From an uncultured Pelagibacteraceae bacterium (lineage in GTDB: Bacteria; Pseudomonadota; Alphaproteobacteria; Pelagibacterales; Pelagibacteraceae): DNA of 64,000 bases. Location: the NCBI GenBank assembly GCA_902604245.1, contig CACKXQ010000006.1, positions 1 through 64,000 of the forward strand. The letters are read 5' to 3'. Shown here piece after piece: positions 44,225 to 53,490 of this stretch (the first letter of the stretch is position 1; the number at the start of each line of letters is the position of its first letter). Below the pieces are notes generated by a model. It saw only the letters and a list, made by a program, of their open reading frames with translations. It had not been told where the DNA came from and did not search any database. A program made the translations under genes and the position numbers.

Positions 44225-45482
44225 AAAAATAGCACTTATTGATTGTAATTCTTTTTATGTTTCTTGTGAAAGATTATTCAATCCTAAAATAAGAAAAAAA
44301 CCTGTTGTAGTTTTATCTAATAATGATGGTTGTATAATTTCAAGATCAACTGAAGCTAAAGCTTTAGGTATTAAAATGGGAGAACCTTACTTCAAGGCAA
44401 AAGATATTATCATTAAAAACAAAGTTGAAGTTTTTTCATCTAATTATTCTTTATATGGAGATTTATCTAGAAGAGTGATGAGAACACTAAAAAGATTTAA
44501 TTCTGCTATTGAAGTTTATTCTATTGATGAAGCATTTTTAGATTTATCAAACTTTCCAGACAATGAAGTTGAAAAAGTTGGAAAAGAGATCAGAGAGACA
44601 GTTTTAAAGTGGACAGGTATTCCAACTAGTATTGGGATTGCTAAAACAAAAACCTTAAGTAAAGTTGCAAATCATATTGCAAAGAAAAAAAAATCAGGTG
44701 TAACAAGTCTGATAGGAATTGAAAATATTGATCCCATATTAGAGAAAGTAGAAATTAATGATGTATGGGGTGTTGGAAGACAATTAACAAAGTTTTATCA
44801 TAAAAATGGAATTTATAACGCCAAGCAACTCAAAAATAAATCTAATACATGGATAAAGAAAAACTCTAATGTTTTAGGGTCAAGAACTGCAATGGAGTTA
44901 AGAGGAGTTCCTTGTATTGATATTGAGACAACTCAATCAAAAAGAAAAAGCTGCGTTGTATCTCGTTCTTTTGGTCAAAGAATTGAGAAATACCAAGAAT
45001 TAAAAGAAGCAGTTGCAAACTATTGTTTAAATGCATCTGAAAAAATAAGATCTGAGTCTTTAATCGCAAAATCAATTACTGTTTTTGTTAGAACAAGTCC
45101 TTTTCAAAGTAGATTTGGTTACTATTCAAATTCAAAAACGATAGATTTTGCAATTTCTACAAACAACAGCATTGAAATAGTTAAAACTGCCTTAGTTGCT
45201 TTAGACTCTATCTTTAAAAATGGCTACCGTTACCAAAAAGCAGGGGTAATGCTTACTGGTTTATCAAATGAAGATGGCAGCAAGAACCTATTTTCTTGTG
45301 AAAAAGATGAGAAAATAAAGGGTTTAATGAAGTCTATTGATAATACTAATTATAGATACGGAAGATCTACTTTAAGTCTTGCTAGCGCTGGTGTCCAAAA
45401 GAGATGGAACATGAGAAGAGAGCATTCTTCTAAAATAGATACTGCAGATTTTTACTTACTGCCAACGATTAGAGCTAATTAA
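44202..45482 (+). CDS. umuC: DNA polymerase V catalytic subunit UmuC
   Basis: A 426-residue Y-family polymerase. [18 protein letters not shown] with the first metal aspartate, [45 protein letters not shown] with the other acidic pair, [23 protein letters not shown] and [13 protein letters not shown] are all present, along with the UmuC-type C-terminus. Copies damaged templates with low fidelity as UmuD'2C. Start chosen at the ATG overlapping umuD. Converges on the polysaccharide-lyase-like gene with a 2-base gap. Confidence 0.95.
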   Translation: MSSIQYTKKIALIDCNSFYVSCERLFNPKIRKKPVVVLSNNDGCIISRSTEAKALGIKMGEPYFKAKDIIIKNKVEVFSSNYSLYGDLSRRVMRTLKRFNSAIEVYSIDEAFLDLSNFPDNEVEKVGKEIRETVLKWTGIPTSIGIAKTKTLSKVANHIAKKKKSGVTSLIGIENIDPILEKVEINDVWGVGRQLTKFYHKNGIYNAKQLKNKSNTWIKKNSNVLGSRTAMELRGVPCIDIETTQSKRKSCVVSRSFGQRIEKYQELKEAVANYCLNASEKIRSESLIAKSITVFVRTSPFQSRFGYYSNSKTIDFAISTNNSIEIVKTALVALDSIFKNGYRYQKAGVMLTGLSNEDGSKNLFSCEKDEKIKGLMKSIDNTNYRYGRSTLSLASAGVQKRWNMRREHSSKIDTADFYLLPTIRAN

Positions 45483-45484
45483 TT

Positions 45485-46468
45485 TTAGTTGTATGTAAAT
45501 TCTCCAGTTACAATATCTTCAATTTCTATTGGCAACATTCCTCCATTCTGATTTATCAAATCATCACATTTGTAACCAAGGTCATTTAATTTTAAATCTT
45601 CACATGATCTAGCTTTACGAATCTCATCAGCATAAATTGATTGCGAATAATTTTCTATAAATTGAGCATAAAGACCAAAATTAAAATTAGCATGATTAAA
45701 CTCCATTTCTTCTACTGGCTTATCCTTCCAAAGAGTTTGTCCTTTTTCATCTATGATTAAATCACCATCTAACCAAACTTTGAAAAAACCGATATTTGGA
45801 TCGCTATCAAAGTTAATATTAAATAATAAATCATACCATACATTATTCTTTAACTGTGATATTGGTATGAGAGAGTAAGTATTTAATTCCCTAGCACAAT
45901 AATTAGCATCTTCATCAACTTGTCTTTCGTCTATAGTGCCATCACAATTGACTAATCCTTTCAAAGGTTCAACTCTTAATTTTAAACCATATTTAGAACT
46001 AATGCCTAAAAGAAACAAAGGAGGAAATTCTGAAACACCACTATGAAATTGCAAAATATGGGGATCATATTTTTGCCATTGAGACTCTTCAGGAGCATTA
46101 AAACTATATGTTACCCAAACCTCACCCAATATTCCACCAGCATCTGTTTGCTTAGCTTCTACTCTTTTATGAGTACTCGAATTACGTTCGCAGTCTTCTT
46201 TTCTTTGAAAGCATTCGTCTCCTGGTGCCTGAATAAAAAATGCTGTGCCTCCTAAACGAGTAGGATTATTGATAACAGAAAAAAGTTTTATCTTATTTTT
46301 TTTCTCATATTTTTTTAATTGTTTTTTTCCAGTCACTCTCCATGCTTTCCAACCTTGAAGAGTGGTATCATTTTTTTTTATATTTAGATTTTTTTTATAT
46401 AAATCTTTAGCATTAGAAGGTACTACAAAACTAATCATTAATAAAATCAATAAAAATATTTTTTTCAT
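45485..46468 (-). CDS. Secreted polysaccharide-lyase-like protein
   Basis: A 327-residue protein with a signal peptide (MKKIFLLILLMISFVVPSNA). The domain RLGGTAFFIQAPGD, EVWVTYSFNAPEESQWQKYDPHILQFHSG, FFKVWLDGDLIIDEKG and NFNFGLYAQFIENYSQSIYADEIRKA follows the beta jelly-roll pattern of polysaccharide lyase families such as the PL20/heparinase-like group. Six or more cysteines suggest disulfides. It would cut or bind an acidic polysaccharide outside the cell. Last gene of the packed glycan operon, 9 bases after the glycosidase. Confidence 0.6.
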   Translation of the reverse strand: MKKIFLLILLMISFVVPSNAKDLYKKNLNIKKNDTTLQGWKAWRVTGKKQLKKYEKKNKIKLFSVINNPTRLGGTAFFIQAPGDECFQRKEDCERNSSTHKRVEAKQTDAGGILGEVWVTYSFNAPEESQWQKYDPHILQFHSGVSEFPPLFLLGISSKYGLKLRVEPLKGLVNCDGTIDERQVDEDANYCARELNTYSLIPISQLKNNVWYDLLFNINFDSDPNIGFFKVWLDGDLIIDEKGQTLWKDKPVEEMEFNHANFNFGLYAQFIENYSQSIYADEIRKARSCEDLKLNDLGYKCDDLINQNGGMLPIEIEDIVTGEFTYN

Positions 46469-46477
46469 TTGTATATT

Positions 46478-47491
46478 TTAGTTAAACTTAAATTTTTTAA
46501 TTGAACCATCTTTATAGATAAATTCTACTTCTTCATTTGAAAGAGATTTTATTGATGTAAAACCATCGTACTCAGAAATAAATTCGTTTAATTTTTTTCT
46601 ACTTTTCTTTGACATTTTTTTACCAGGAGCATTTACACCAACATCAATTATTAATTCAGCTCCATTTAGAAAAGCATTTACATAAGCTTTTATCGGAGGA
46701 CCACAAGTCATAGCCTCTGTCAACCAAATTGGTTTATCAATATCAACACTTTTTAATAAATCAGCAAATTCATCTACCCATAGCTCTTTATCGCACTGCC
46801 CATCTGGACCGCTTATATGGTGAATGTTTGCAATATCAAAGTGATCCTTAATTTTTGGCAAAGCTGATTTCCAATACTTTTTATTTTCTGGAAACATTCC
46901 TGCAGCTCCAGCCATAACGATAATTGCATCTGGTTGTTGTTCTTTAATTACTTTTGAAGAAAAATTAAAAATTTCAACAAAATCTTCCTCGCTTCCTTTG
47001 AAAAACATATCAAACTCTGGTTCATTCATCACATCCCAATATATAATTGGTTTTGTTAATCCAGGCATATCATTTGAACCATCTCCGTCATAACGGTCCA
47101 CTAATTTTATAAGAAAAGTCTTATAATCTTCCATTGAACAAGGTTTGCTTAAATATTTTGTGAAACGTTTTCCAAATGGACTTCTGGCTTTTTTTCTTTT
47201 ACAAGATTTTTGATCCCAATTTGTATGAGGCCAGATGGTTGCTAAAATTGTTTGGTTGTGATCTTGTGCATAAACAACGTATTTATCTACATCTTCCCAA
47301 AAAAATTTACCCTTTTCACTTTCTATGTGATTCCAAACAAAAGGTCCTGGATGAGGTCTAACCCATTGTCCGTCTTTACCACGCATTTTTTTGTCTCTCA
47401 TTTCAGTTAATTCACCAAATCTAGATTGTGAATTTGCAAAATTAGTTAAAAATAAAAGTGATAATAAAATCGTTAATATTTTTTTCATCAA
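46478..47491 (-). CDS. Secreted clan GH-A glycosidase-like protein
   Basis: A 337-residue (beta/alpha)8-barrel protein with a signal peptide ending near FANS/QS (residue 21). YWDVMNEPEF contains the probable acid/base E157, and PIWLTEAM the probable nucleophile E259, as in clan GH-A families such as GH5, GH39 and GH10-like enzymes. NHIESEKGKFFWEDVDKYV is a common early segment. Substrate unknown. Its start overlaps the DUF1501 gene's stop by 4 bases, so it is translationally coupled to that gene. Confidence 0.7.
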   Translation of the reverse strand: MMKKILTILLSLLFLTNFANSQSRFGELTEMRDKKMRGKDGQWVRPHPGPFVWNHIESEKGKFFWEDVDKYVVYAQDHNQTILATIWPHTNWDQKSCKRKKARSPFGKRFTKYLSKPCSMEDYKTFLIKLVDRYDGDGSNDMPGLTKPIIYWDVMNEPEFDMFFKGSEEDFVEIFNFSSKVIKEQQPDAIIVMAGAAGMFPENKKYWKSALPKIKDHFDIANIHHISGPDGQCDKELWVDEFADLLKSVDIDKPIWLTEAMTCGPPIKAYVNAFLNGAELIIDVGVNAPGKKMSKKSRKKLNEFISEYDGFTSIKSLSNEEVEFIYKDGSIKKFKFN

Positions 47492-48645
47492 ACTTTAAAT
47501 AATTTCTCAGATAAGTTTTGAAGCTTATCTCCCCAAAAAACTTCTTTCTGAATTCTTTTAAATTCAATGTCAAAAACGCTGGACATTGCTGAAGCATATA
47601 CAGATCTAGCATCAATTGTTGAATTTAAGTCTCTTCCTTCAAATAACTCTTTTTTCTTCAGTCCTGGCCAATCAGTATAAACTTGCGATTTTTTTAATAA
47701 ACCACCTGCCATAAATATTGCTGAACCATAACCATGTTCAGTACCTCTTCCACCATTTTGTTCAATTGTTCTGCCAAATTCGGTAAGAGTTAAGACTAAA
47801 GTATTTTCGATTTCTGATCCTAGACCTTTTTCTAAACTTTTAAAAATTGAGTCCATTTCAATTAAGCTATCTGAGTGAGAACCATTTACTCCACCTTGTG
47901 CAGCATGTGTATCGAAACCATCAACTTCAAACACAGCAACTCTTGGACCATTTATTTTTTTTAATTCTAGACCTGCCTTTAATGCTAAAGATGAATTTTT
48001 TCTAGACATAGAGGTGCCTCCATTATTCATCGTAGATCTGTTAGCAATTATTTCCATCATATTAGCTAGATCATGCTCAGATTTATTTGCATAAATTGAT
48101 TTTAGAAGTTGTAAAAGTTCTGTTCTTGGAAGTCTTTTTTTTGAAGGATAAAAATTATCATTACTAGGAATTCCTCTAAGAATTAAAGGCATTGGTAATG
48201 CCAATGCAAGACCATCCCCTTTTAACTCAGCTAATTTCATTCCTCTTCCTAACCAACCAGTTTTTATTGAATAAGGGATATGTCCTCCTGTTTCCATGAG
48301 GTTTTGACCATCAAAATGTGATCTTTTAGTGTATGGAATATTTGTTGCATGAACAATTGCTCCAAGATTATTTTGCCACAAATTATGAAAGTTTTTTAGT
48401 TTAGGATGTAGGGCAAAATCAGAATTTAACTTTATTGTTTTGTCTAAAATCAAATCTTTTCGTCTCTTTTCAAAATTCTTATCTCCAATTATTGGAACAG
48501 CACATAAACCATCCATTCCACCTCTTAACATTATAACTACAAGATTTTTTTTCTTGCTAGTGTTTGCTAAAACAGGAAAATTAAAGCCAGCTAAAAATAA
48601 TGTAGTAGCTGAACCTTTTAAAAAATTTCTTCTTGATATCTTCAT
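47488..48645 (-). CDS. DUF1501 Tat-exported protein
   Basis: A 385-residue protein with a twin-arginine signal (SRRNFLKG, arginines 5 and 6, hydrophobic stretch to about residue 27). The core has LVVIMLRGGMDGLCAVPI, FALHPKLKNFHNLW, SHFDGQNLMETG, VFEVDGFDTHAAQGG and LTLTEFGRTIEQNGGRGTEHGYGSAIFMAGG, the alkaline-phosphatase-like metal-binding pattern of DUF1501. Members are exported folded and are nearly always paired with DUF1800, as here. Activity not known. It overlaps DUF1800 by 4 bases and the glycosidase by 4 bases. Confidence 0.88.
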   Translation of the reverse strand: MKISRRNFLKGSATTLFLAGFNFPVLANTSKKKNLVVIMLRGGMDGLCAVPIIGDKNFEKRRKDLILDKTIKLNSDFALHPKLKNFHNLWQNNLGAIVHATNIPYTKRSHFDGQNLMETGGHIPYSIKTGWLGRGMKLAELKGDGLALALPMPLILRGIPSNDNFYPSKKRLPRTELLQLLKSIYANKSEHDLANMMEIIANRSTMNNGGTSMSRKNSSLALKAGLELKKINGPRVAVFEVDGFDTHAAQGGVNGSHSDSLIEMDSIFKSLEKGLGSEIENTLVLTLTEFGRTIEQNGGRGTEHGYGSAIFMAGGLLKKSQVYTDWPGLKKKELFEGRDLNSTIDARSVYASAMSSVFDIEFKRIQKEVFWGDKLQNLSEKLFKV

Positions 48646-50069
48646 GATCTTAATGTCTCCGGTAAATTAAACAATATTACGTGTTTATGAACAAGCTCTC
48701 TATGTTGACCTATAATTTTTAAAATTTCACCTGGATTATCATAATTTTTTTCAATCATTTCCTCATAAAATTCCTTTGTTTGTGAATTACCTGATTTTTT
48801 ATAATAAGCCTCTCTTGCATAAACTAGTCGTCTTATTAATAATTCTGGTGACATCCAATCCTCTGAAATATCTGACCATCCGTTTGGTTGTTTTGCTAAA
48901 TAAGGATGTTGACCAAGCTCATCCATCAAGTATTCTAATGCTCTTTGATCTCTGATGGGTTTATTTCCAATTTTATAAAGATCCATAAATGCAGGAGATG
49001 GAATTAAATCAACATCAGCCATTTTGCTCATTTGTAACAACCAGTTTTCAGGATTCTGAAATTTATTGTATTGATCAGAATAATTGAAAGCAACTTCAAT
49101 TGCAGCCTTATGAACCTCTGGCAAAAAACCATCTGATTTTTCCCAAGCTTTTATAATTGGTTCCATCATTTCTTTTGTAGGATTATCAGTAATTAAATAT
49201 CTACAAAGTTTCATGGCTATAAATTCTCTACATGATGGGTGATTAACTAAATCTGTAATTGCATTTGATAAACCTTTTCTTCCACTTTTATATTTTTTAC
49301 CTAAAACTATTTTTGAGCCAGGTTGATGGGCATTAGGATCAAAATGGACATCTCCAGTTTCTAATCTTTTTTTTCCCCATTCGGGTCTCCAACCTGACAT
49401 AATATACGCCATTTGAATTACATCCTCTTGAGAGTAACCACAATTTGGTGAAACAGTATGTAGCTCTAAAAGTTCCCTTGCATGATTTTCATTTACACCT
49501 CTTTTTTTTCCTTTTTCTCTGGCCCATTTTGCACTTTGACTTTTTGGACCAATATTTTGTTCATTATCCAAATGGTGAATCATGGACCAGCCTTTGGTTG
49601 CCTCTTGAGCCATTTTTTCAAAGTTTTGGTTCATATTAGCTCTAATAATTTCTCGCTGATATGCTCCTGTTGTATATTGTGCTAAAAAATCTTTTTCACT
49701 AATTGCGAAATGATTTCCCCAAAAGTACCAGAGTTTAGCTAAAACTGGATTTCGACTTTTTAAAGCCTCTGAATATCTTATACAAAGTTCTAGGTTCCAC
49801 CAAAATTTTTGTCCAGTTGCATGCCTTAACTTATTTTTTTCTCTTTTGTAGCCATCTTTATCGTTTTTAAATTTTTTTCTTAAAACTTTTCTATCTCCAT
49901 AAACCCACTCTCTATAGTAACCTCTAAGTTCTTTCTCTGGTAAGATTTTTCCCTTCCAAGAAAATTCAGGAACATTATTCAATTGATTGTTTGCCCACTC
50001 TAGTGGATCGGATGGCACCTTTTCATCAGGTCCAAGTCCAAATGCAACCTTACGATAAAAATTTTTCAT
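48642..50069 (-). CDS. DUF1800 protein
   Basis: A 475-residue protein with FGLGPDEKVPSDPLEWANNQL near the start, FWGNHFAIS, NENHARELLELHTV and YSQEDVIQMAYIMSGWRP, the conserved core of DUF1800, and a helical C-terminal part. No export signal is obvious, unlike its partner DUF1501. The DUF1800/DUF1501 pair is widespread in bacteria that work on polysaccharides, but its chemistry is undefined. First of four genes with 4- to 9-base spacing or overlap; the GT2 gene is 18 bases upstream. Confidence 0.88.
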   Translation of the reverse strand: MKNFYRKVAFGLGPDEKVPSDPLEWANNQLNNVPEFSWKGKILPEKELRGYYREWVYGDRKVLRKKFKNDKDGYKREKNKLRHATGQKFWWNLELCIRYSEALKSRNPVLAKLWYFWGNHFAISEKDFLAQYTTGAYQREIIRANMNQNFEKMAQEATKGWSMIHHLDNEQNIGPKSQSAKWAREKGKKRGVNENHARELLELHTVSPNCGYSQEDVIQMAYIMSGWRPEWGKKRLETGDVHFDPNAHQPGSKIVLGKKYKSGRKGLSNAITDLVNHPSCREFIAMKLCRYLITDNPTKEMMEPIIKAWEKSDGFLPEVHKAAIEVAFNYSDQYNKFQNPENWLLQMSKMADVDLIPSPAFMDLYKIGNKPIRDQRALEYLMDELGQHPYLAKQPNGWSDISEDWMSPELLIRRLVYAREAYYKKSGNSQTKEFYEEMIEKNYDNPGEILKIIGQHRELVHKHVILFNLPETLRS

Positions 50070-50087
50070 AAATTATTTTAAAATAAA

Positions 50088-50957
50088 TTATTTTAATGTG
50101 TCAATATCTGAAATGTTTGTTAAAGAATTATTAAACTCAGTCATATTTTCTCTTCCTGAGATTTTTAATATTATTAATCCAAAAATAATGATTACAGCTA
50201 GTGGTATTGCTGTAATTACACTTATATATTCAGAAATTATTATTAAATAGATCGCATAAAATGAGATAGATCTAAAAATTACACCTGTTTTAAAGACTGC
50301 AATAATCGATAAAGAATGCTTTATTAAGTTGAAGAAACTCATCTTCGAGGGACCAAAATATCTTGAGCCTCTTATTGAAGGAGATTTAGATAAGTTATTT
50401 TCTGTCTTGGATAGGGAACCAGAAAAACTACTCCAAGTTGCTTTCTCTTCGATTAATTTTTTAACAGTTTGTTTTGTAAGACAAGTGTAATTTCCAAATT
50501 TTATAAATTTTCCTGTAAAGGTAAAAGTAATAATTTTATGGAAAAAATAACAGATTTTAAAAATAATACTTTCTGATCTTTTCACTCTTTCTCCAACAAT
50601 GGTATTATTTGGATTATCTTTAATCTTTTCAACAAAGTTTCTTATTTCCTCAGGTCTATCCTCTCCATCTCCATCCATAGGAATTACATAATTAAATTCC
50701 TCATTTTCTGAGATATATTTAAGTCCTGCAGCAATACATCTTGCATGTCCTCTATTATTTCTCATATTTATTAATTTTAAAGATTTAATATTATTTATAT
50801 TTTTAGTTTCTAAAATTTTTTCTTCAGTTGAGGCATCATCGACTACAATAACTGAGAATGAAGCTTTAAGGTCGGAGACATTAGTATTAATTTCTTCAAT
50901 TAATTTTGATACAGATTTAAAATCATTGAAGACTGGAATTAATATTATAATATTCAT
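50088..50957 (-). CDS. GT2 family glycosyltransferase with C-terminal membrane helices
   Basis: A 289-residue polyprenol-phosphate-sugar-synthase-like protein. FSVIVVDDASTEEK and the metal-binding PMDGDGEDRPEEI (with DxD) are in the catalytic domain, NMRNNRGHARCIAAGLKY is typical of the GT2/DPM group, and two membrane helices end the protein (FRSISFYAIYLIIISEYISVITAIPLAVIIIFGL). It probably loads a sugar onto a lipid carrier for the GT39 enzyme encoded upstream. It follows the 41-residue protein with a TAATG overlap. Confidence 0.82.
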   Translation of the reverse strand: MNIIILIPVFNDFKSVSKLIEEINTNVSDLKASFSVIVVDDASTEEKILETKNINNIKSLKLINMRNNRGHARCIAAGLKYISENEEFNYVIPMDGDGEDRPEEIRNFVEKIKDNPNNTIVGERVKRSESIIFKICYFFHKIITFTFTGKFIKFGNYTCLTKQTVKKLIEEKATWSSFSGSLSKTENNLSKSPSIRGSRYFGPSKMSFFNLIKHSLSIIAVFKTGVIFRSISFYAIYLIIISEYISVITAIPLAVIIIFGLIILKISGRENMTEFNNSLTNISDIDTLK

Positions 50958-51082
50958 TAACTTACTGAGCCTATCAGTCTAAATAGAGAAGCAAAAAAAC
51001 CATATCCTGAGAGTTCAATTAAAACAACAATTCCAATAATGAATAAAAGTCTCTTGTTTTTTTGGTTTAATTGAAATTTCAT
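50957..51082 (-). CDS. Small single-helix membrane protein, 41 residues
   Basis: Starts with ATG at 51082 and stops at TAA 50957-50959. The sequence MKFQLNQKNKRLLFIIGIVV is followed by a second part of the helix and a short end (GFFASLFRLIGSVS). Its ATG overlaps the stop of the GT39 gene (ATGA) and its stop overlaps the ATG of the GT2 gene (TAATG), so it forms an exact link in a chain of coupled genes. Both overlaps together make it very likely to be real. Such short proteins accompany lipid-carrier-sugar flippases or GT39/GT2 enzymes in other clusters. Function unknown. Confidence 0.7.
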   Translation of the reverse strand: MKFQLNQKNKRLLFIIGIVVLIELSGYGFFASLFRLIGSVS

Positions 51083-52371
51083 TTATAAGTTAAGCATTTC
51101 ATATCTTTGTTGCATAATTGGGCTTCAGTTGAACTATAAATCCATTTTGGTCTTTCTGGAAGATGGTAAGATATATTTCCTGCAATCCATTCATTTCCTT
51201 TAATATATTCCATTTTTCCAAGATCCTTACCTTTGGTTTCATAAAAAACTTTAGCCTGCTGAGCTAACTTTTTACCATCAAAATCAGTTCTTTTATCAGT
51301 TTGTGAGATTGAAACATAAGAATACAAAATTGGAGATAATAAGAATAATATCAAAAAGATTGAAGAAAACGCTCTAATTTTTTCAAAATTAATTTGCGAT
51401 TTTAAAATATAAACAAATAACAAGCCAAAGCTTATATAAAATGGTGTCATCCACATAGTTCTTATTTTTACACCCATAGTAAAAGAAGTTAGAAAAATAA
51501 ATAAAATAGGAATTAAATTAATTGATATTAAAAACAACAACTTATCATCATCTAAATTAATATTTATTTTAAATTTTTTAATTAATACAAAAACCATTAA
51601 TAAAAATGGTAATAATAATCCAATTTGCTTACCTAAAAATATCATAGGATGCTTTATATGATTAAAAATACTTGCTTCTTCTGATCCAGTTCTGAGAAGT
51701 CCATAAGTAATGGTTACATACTCATTCTCAGTTAACCAAATAATGTGTGGTAACAAAATTATAATAAAAGGAACAAAAGAAACTAGGCACTTTAAATTTA
51801 GTCTTTTTGTATAAATCATGTAAATTAAAAGTACATCTATTGCTAAACCTAAATAGATAAACAAATATTTAGATAGAAACCCAAGTCCAGCAAATAGACC
51901 AAGTAATAACCAATCTAATATTTTATTATGCTTAATACCTTTCCATAAATAAAAGACTGAAAGAGACCAAAAAGGTATTAAGCAGACATTTACATTAAAT
52001 TCGGGTGTAGTGAAGTTGTAGAAATATATTCCCTCTAATAACAAAACAGACAATAAAGAAAATATTTTATTATCAAAAAAATCCTCAGCTAACTTAAAAA
52101 CAACAATAAAAGAAACTATAATACAAATTTGACTTAGTAGATAATAAGCCCAGTCTTGGGGTCCAAAGATTTGGTAAAATGTTTCTGGTAAAAATGCACT
52201 CATTGGAGGATGTTTATTAAATCCCCAGTCTAAGTTACTACCCCAAGCTAAAGCTTCGATAGTATCTAGTGGTAAATTGTGATTTGTTAAACTTGGAACC
52301 AATGTCCAGATTAATAAATGTGTTGTAACAAAAATATAAAATAAACTATTAATATTTTTATAAATGGCCAT
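51079..52371 (-). CDS. GT39/ArnT-like membrane glycosyltransferase
   Basis: About 430 residues with ten or more membrane helices. The loop after the first helix has LDTIEALAWGSNLDWGFNKHPPMSAFLPE, in which the acidic residue and the HPP motif are typical for enzymes that move a sugar from polyprenyl phosphate to a lipid or protein. The C-terminus has a small soluble part with two cysteines (QLCNKDMKCLTYK). I use the ATG at 52371 rather than an upstream TTG at 52389. First gene of the glycan operon. Confidence 0.82.
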   Translation of the reverse strand: MAIYKNINSLFYIFVTTHLLIWTLVPSLTNHNLPLDTIEALAWGSNLDWGFNKHPPMSAFLPETFYQIFGPQDWAYYLLSQICIIVSFIVVFKLAEDFFDNKIFSLLSVLLLEGIYFYNFTTPEFNVNVCLIPFWSLSVFYLWKGIKHNKILDWLLLGLFAGLGFLSKYLFIYLGLAIDVLLIYMIYTKRLNLKCLVSFVPFIIILLPHIIWLTENEYVTITYGLLRTGSEEASIFNHIKHPMIFLGKQIGLLLPFLLMVFVLIKKFKININLDDDKLLFLISINLIPILFIFLTSFTMGVKIRTMWMTPFYISFGLLFVYILKSQINFEKIRAFSSIFLILFLLSPILYSYVSISQTDKRTDFDGKKLAQQAKVFYETKGKDLGKMEYIKGNEWIAGNISYHLPERPKWIYSSTEAQLCNKDMKCLTYK

Positions 52372-52450
52372 TTTTATTAATTTATACAATTAATGCATTC
52401 TTGACACTGATTAAATGATGAATATATTCTCGAAATTCATAAATTTGAGT

Positions 52451-52867
52451 ATGGTAAAAATCTCTAAAAAATATATCCCAAAAGAAACAGAAAAGTATAT
52501 GTGTGCTAAGCATCTTGCTTTTTTTAAACAAAAACTTACGGAATGGAAAAAAGATCTAAAAAGAACAAACAATGAAGCAATATTTAATGCTTCAATGGAT
52601 GATAATAGCGCCTCAGCAGACATAGTTGATCAAGCAAGCTCATATACAGAAAAAAACGTTGAGATGAGAGCAATCAATAGACAAATTAAATTGATTTCCA
52701 AAATTGATGGAGCTTTAAAAAAAATTCAAGATGGAACTTATGGTTTTTGTGAGGAAACAGCTGAACCTATCGGTCTTAAAAGATTAATGGCAAGACCAGT
52801 TGCAACATTATGCATAGCAGCTCAGGAAAAGCACGAAAAAGAAGAAAAAGTTTACGCTGATATTTAA
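52451..52867 (+). CDS. dksA: DksA-family RNA polymerase-binding protein
   Basis: About 138 residues with a coiled-coil (helices around SADIVDQAS, whose two aspartates would reach into the RNA polymerase channel) and a C-terminal zinc-finger-like part. Here only two of four usual cysteines remain (FCEETAEPIGLKRLMARPVATLCIAAQ), as in the alphaproteobacterial variant where other residues replace the second cysteine of each pair. I place the start at ATG 52451, giving the KISKKYIPKE start usual for alphaproteobacterial DksA; ATG codons at 52415 and 52418 would add up to 12 hydrophobic residues. It tunes rRNA and stress promoters with ppGpp. Converges on GST with 4-base overlap. Confidence 0.9.
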   Translation: MVKISKKYIPKETEKYMCAKHLAFFKQKLTEWKKDLKRTNNEAIFNASMDDNSASADIVDQASSYTEKNVEMRAINRQIKLISKIDGALKKIQDGTYGFCEETAEPIGLKRLMARPVATLCIAAQEKHEKEEKVYADI

Positions 52868-53490
52868 GGGTAGTCTATTTCAGCATCTTTATTTAATACT
52901 TTAAATCCTTTAATCACCGCAGGTCTTTTAGCGATATTAACAAACCATCTAGATAAACCTTTAAAATTTTCTAAACCAATATCATGTCTCTTATGTCTCG
53001 CAATCCAAGACCATGTTGCAATATCTGCAATTGAATAATCTTTACCGGCTAAATAATCACTCTTAGAAAGTCTTGCTTCCAAATCTTCGTATATTTTTCT
53101 TGTAATTTTAAAGTATCTTTTTTCTCCCCACTCACTTTTACCTTGATGATAATAATGAAACTGATGATGTTGTCCTATCATTGGACCAATCAAACCCATT
53201 TGAGCCATTAACCATTGATTTATCTCTAGTCTATTCTCTTCAGGATAAAACATTTTACTTTTTTCACCTAAGTACATCAGTATTGCTCCGGACTCGAAGA
53301 TTGATTTATTATTATCATGATCTGTTATTACTGGAATTTTGTTAAATGGACTGATTTTTTTGAATTCTACTTTATGTTGTTCGCCTTCGCTTAAATTAAC
53401 TGTTGTTATTTTATAATCAAATTTTATCTCCTCTAACATAATACTAATTTTCCACCCATTTGGAGTATCTGCAGTGAATAGTTCGATCAC
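52864..53490 (-). CDS. Glutathione S-transferase-like protein, Nu-class type
   Basis: A 208-residue two-domain GST: a thioredoxin-like N-terminus with LFTADTPNGWKISIMLEEI and NKIPVITDHDNNKSIFESGAILMYLGEK (with the ES glutathione contact), and a helical C-terminus (YSIADIATWSW). The TPNG loop resembles the YfcG/YghU group, which act on disulfides rather than electrophiles. Its ATG overlaps the stop of the ferredoxin reductase gene by one base, making a redox operon with that gene and the ferredoxin. Confidence 0.87.
   Translation of the reverse strand: MIELFTADTPNGWKISIMLEEIKFDYKITTVNLSEGEQHKVEFKKISPFNKIPVITDHDNNKSIFESGAILMYLGEKSKMFYPEENRLEINQWLMAQMGLIGPMIGQHHQFHYYHQGKSEWGEKRYFKITRKIYEDLEARLSKSDYLAGKDYSIADIATWSWIARHKRHDIGLENFKGLSRWFVNIAKRPAVIKGFKVLNKDAEIDYP

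Noticed and set aside
49445-49685. Two plus-strand open frames inside the DUF1800 gene
   Set aside because: Both are antisense shadows of a well-supported gene with conserved motifs.
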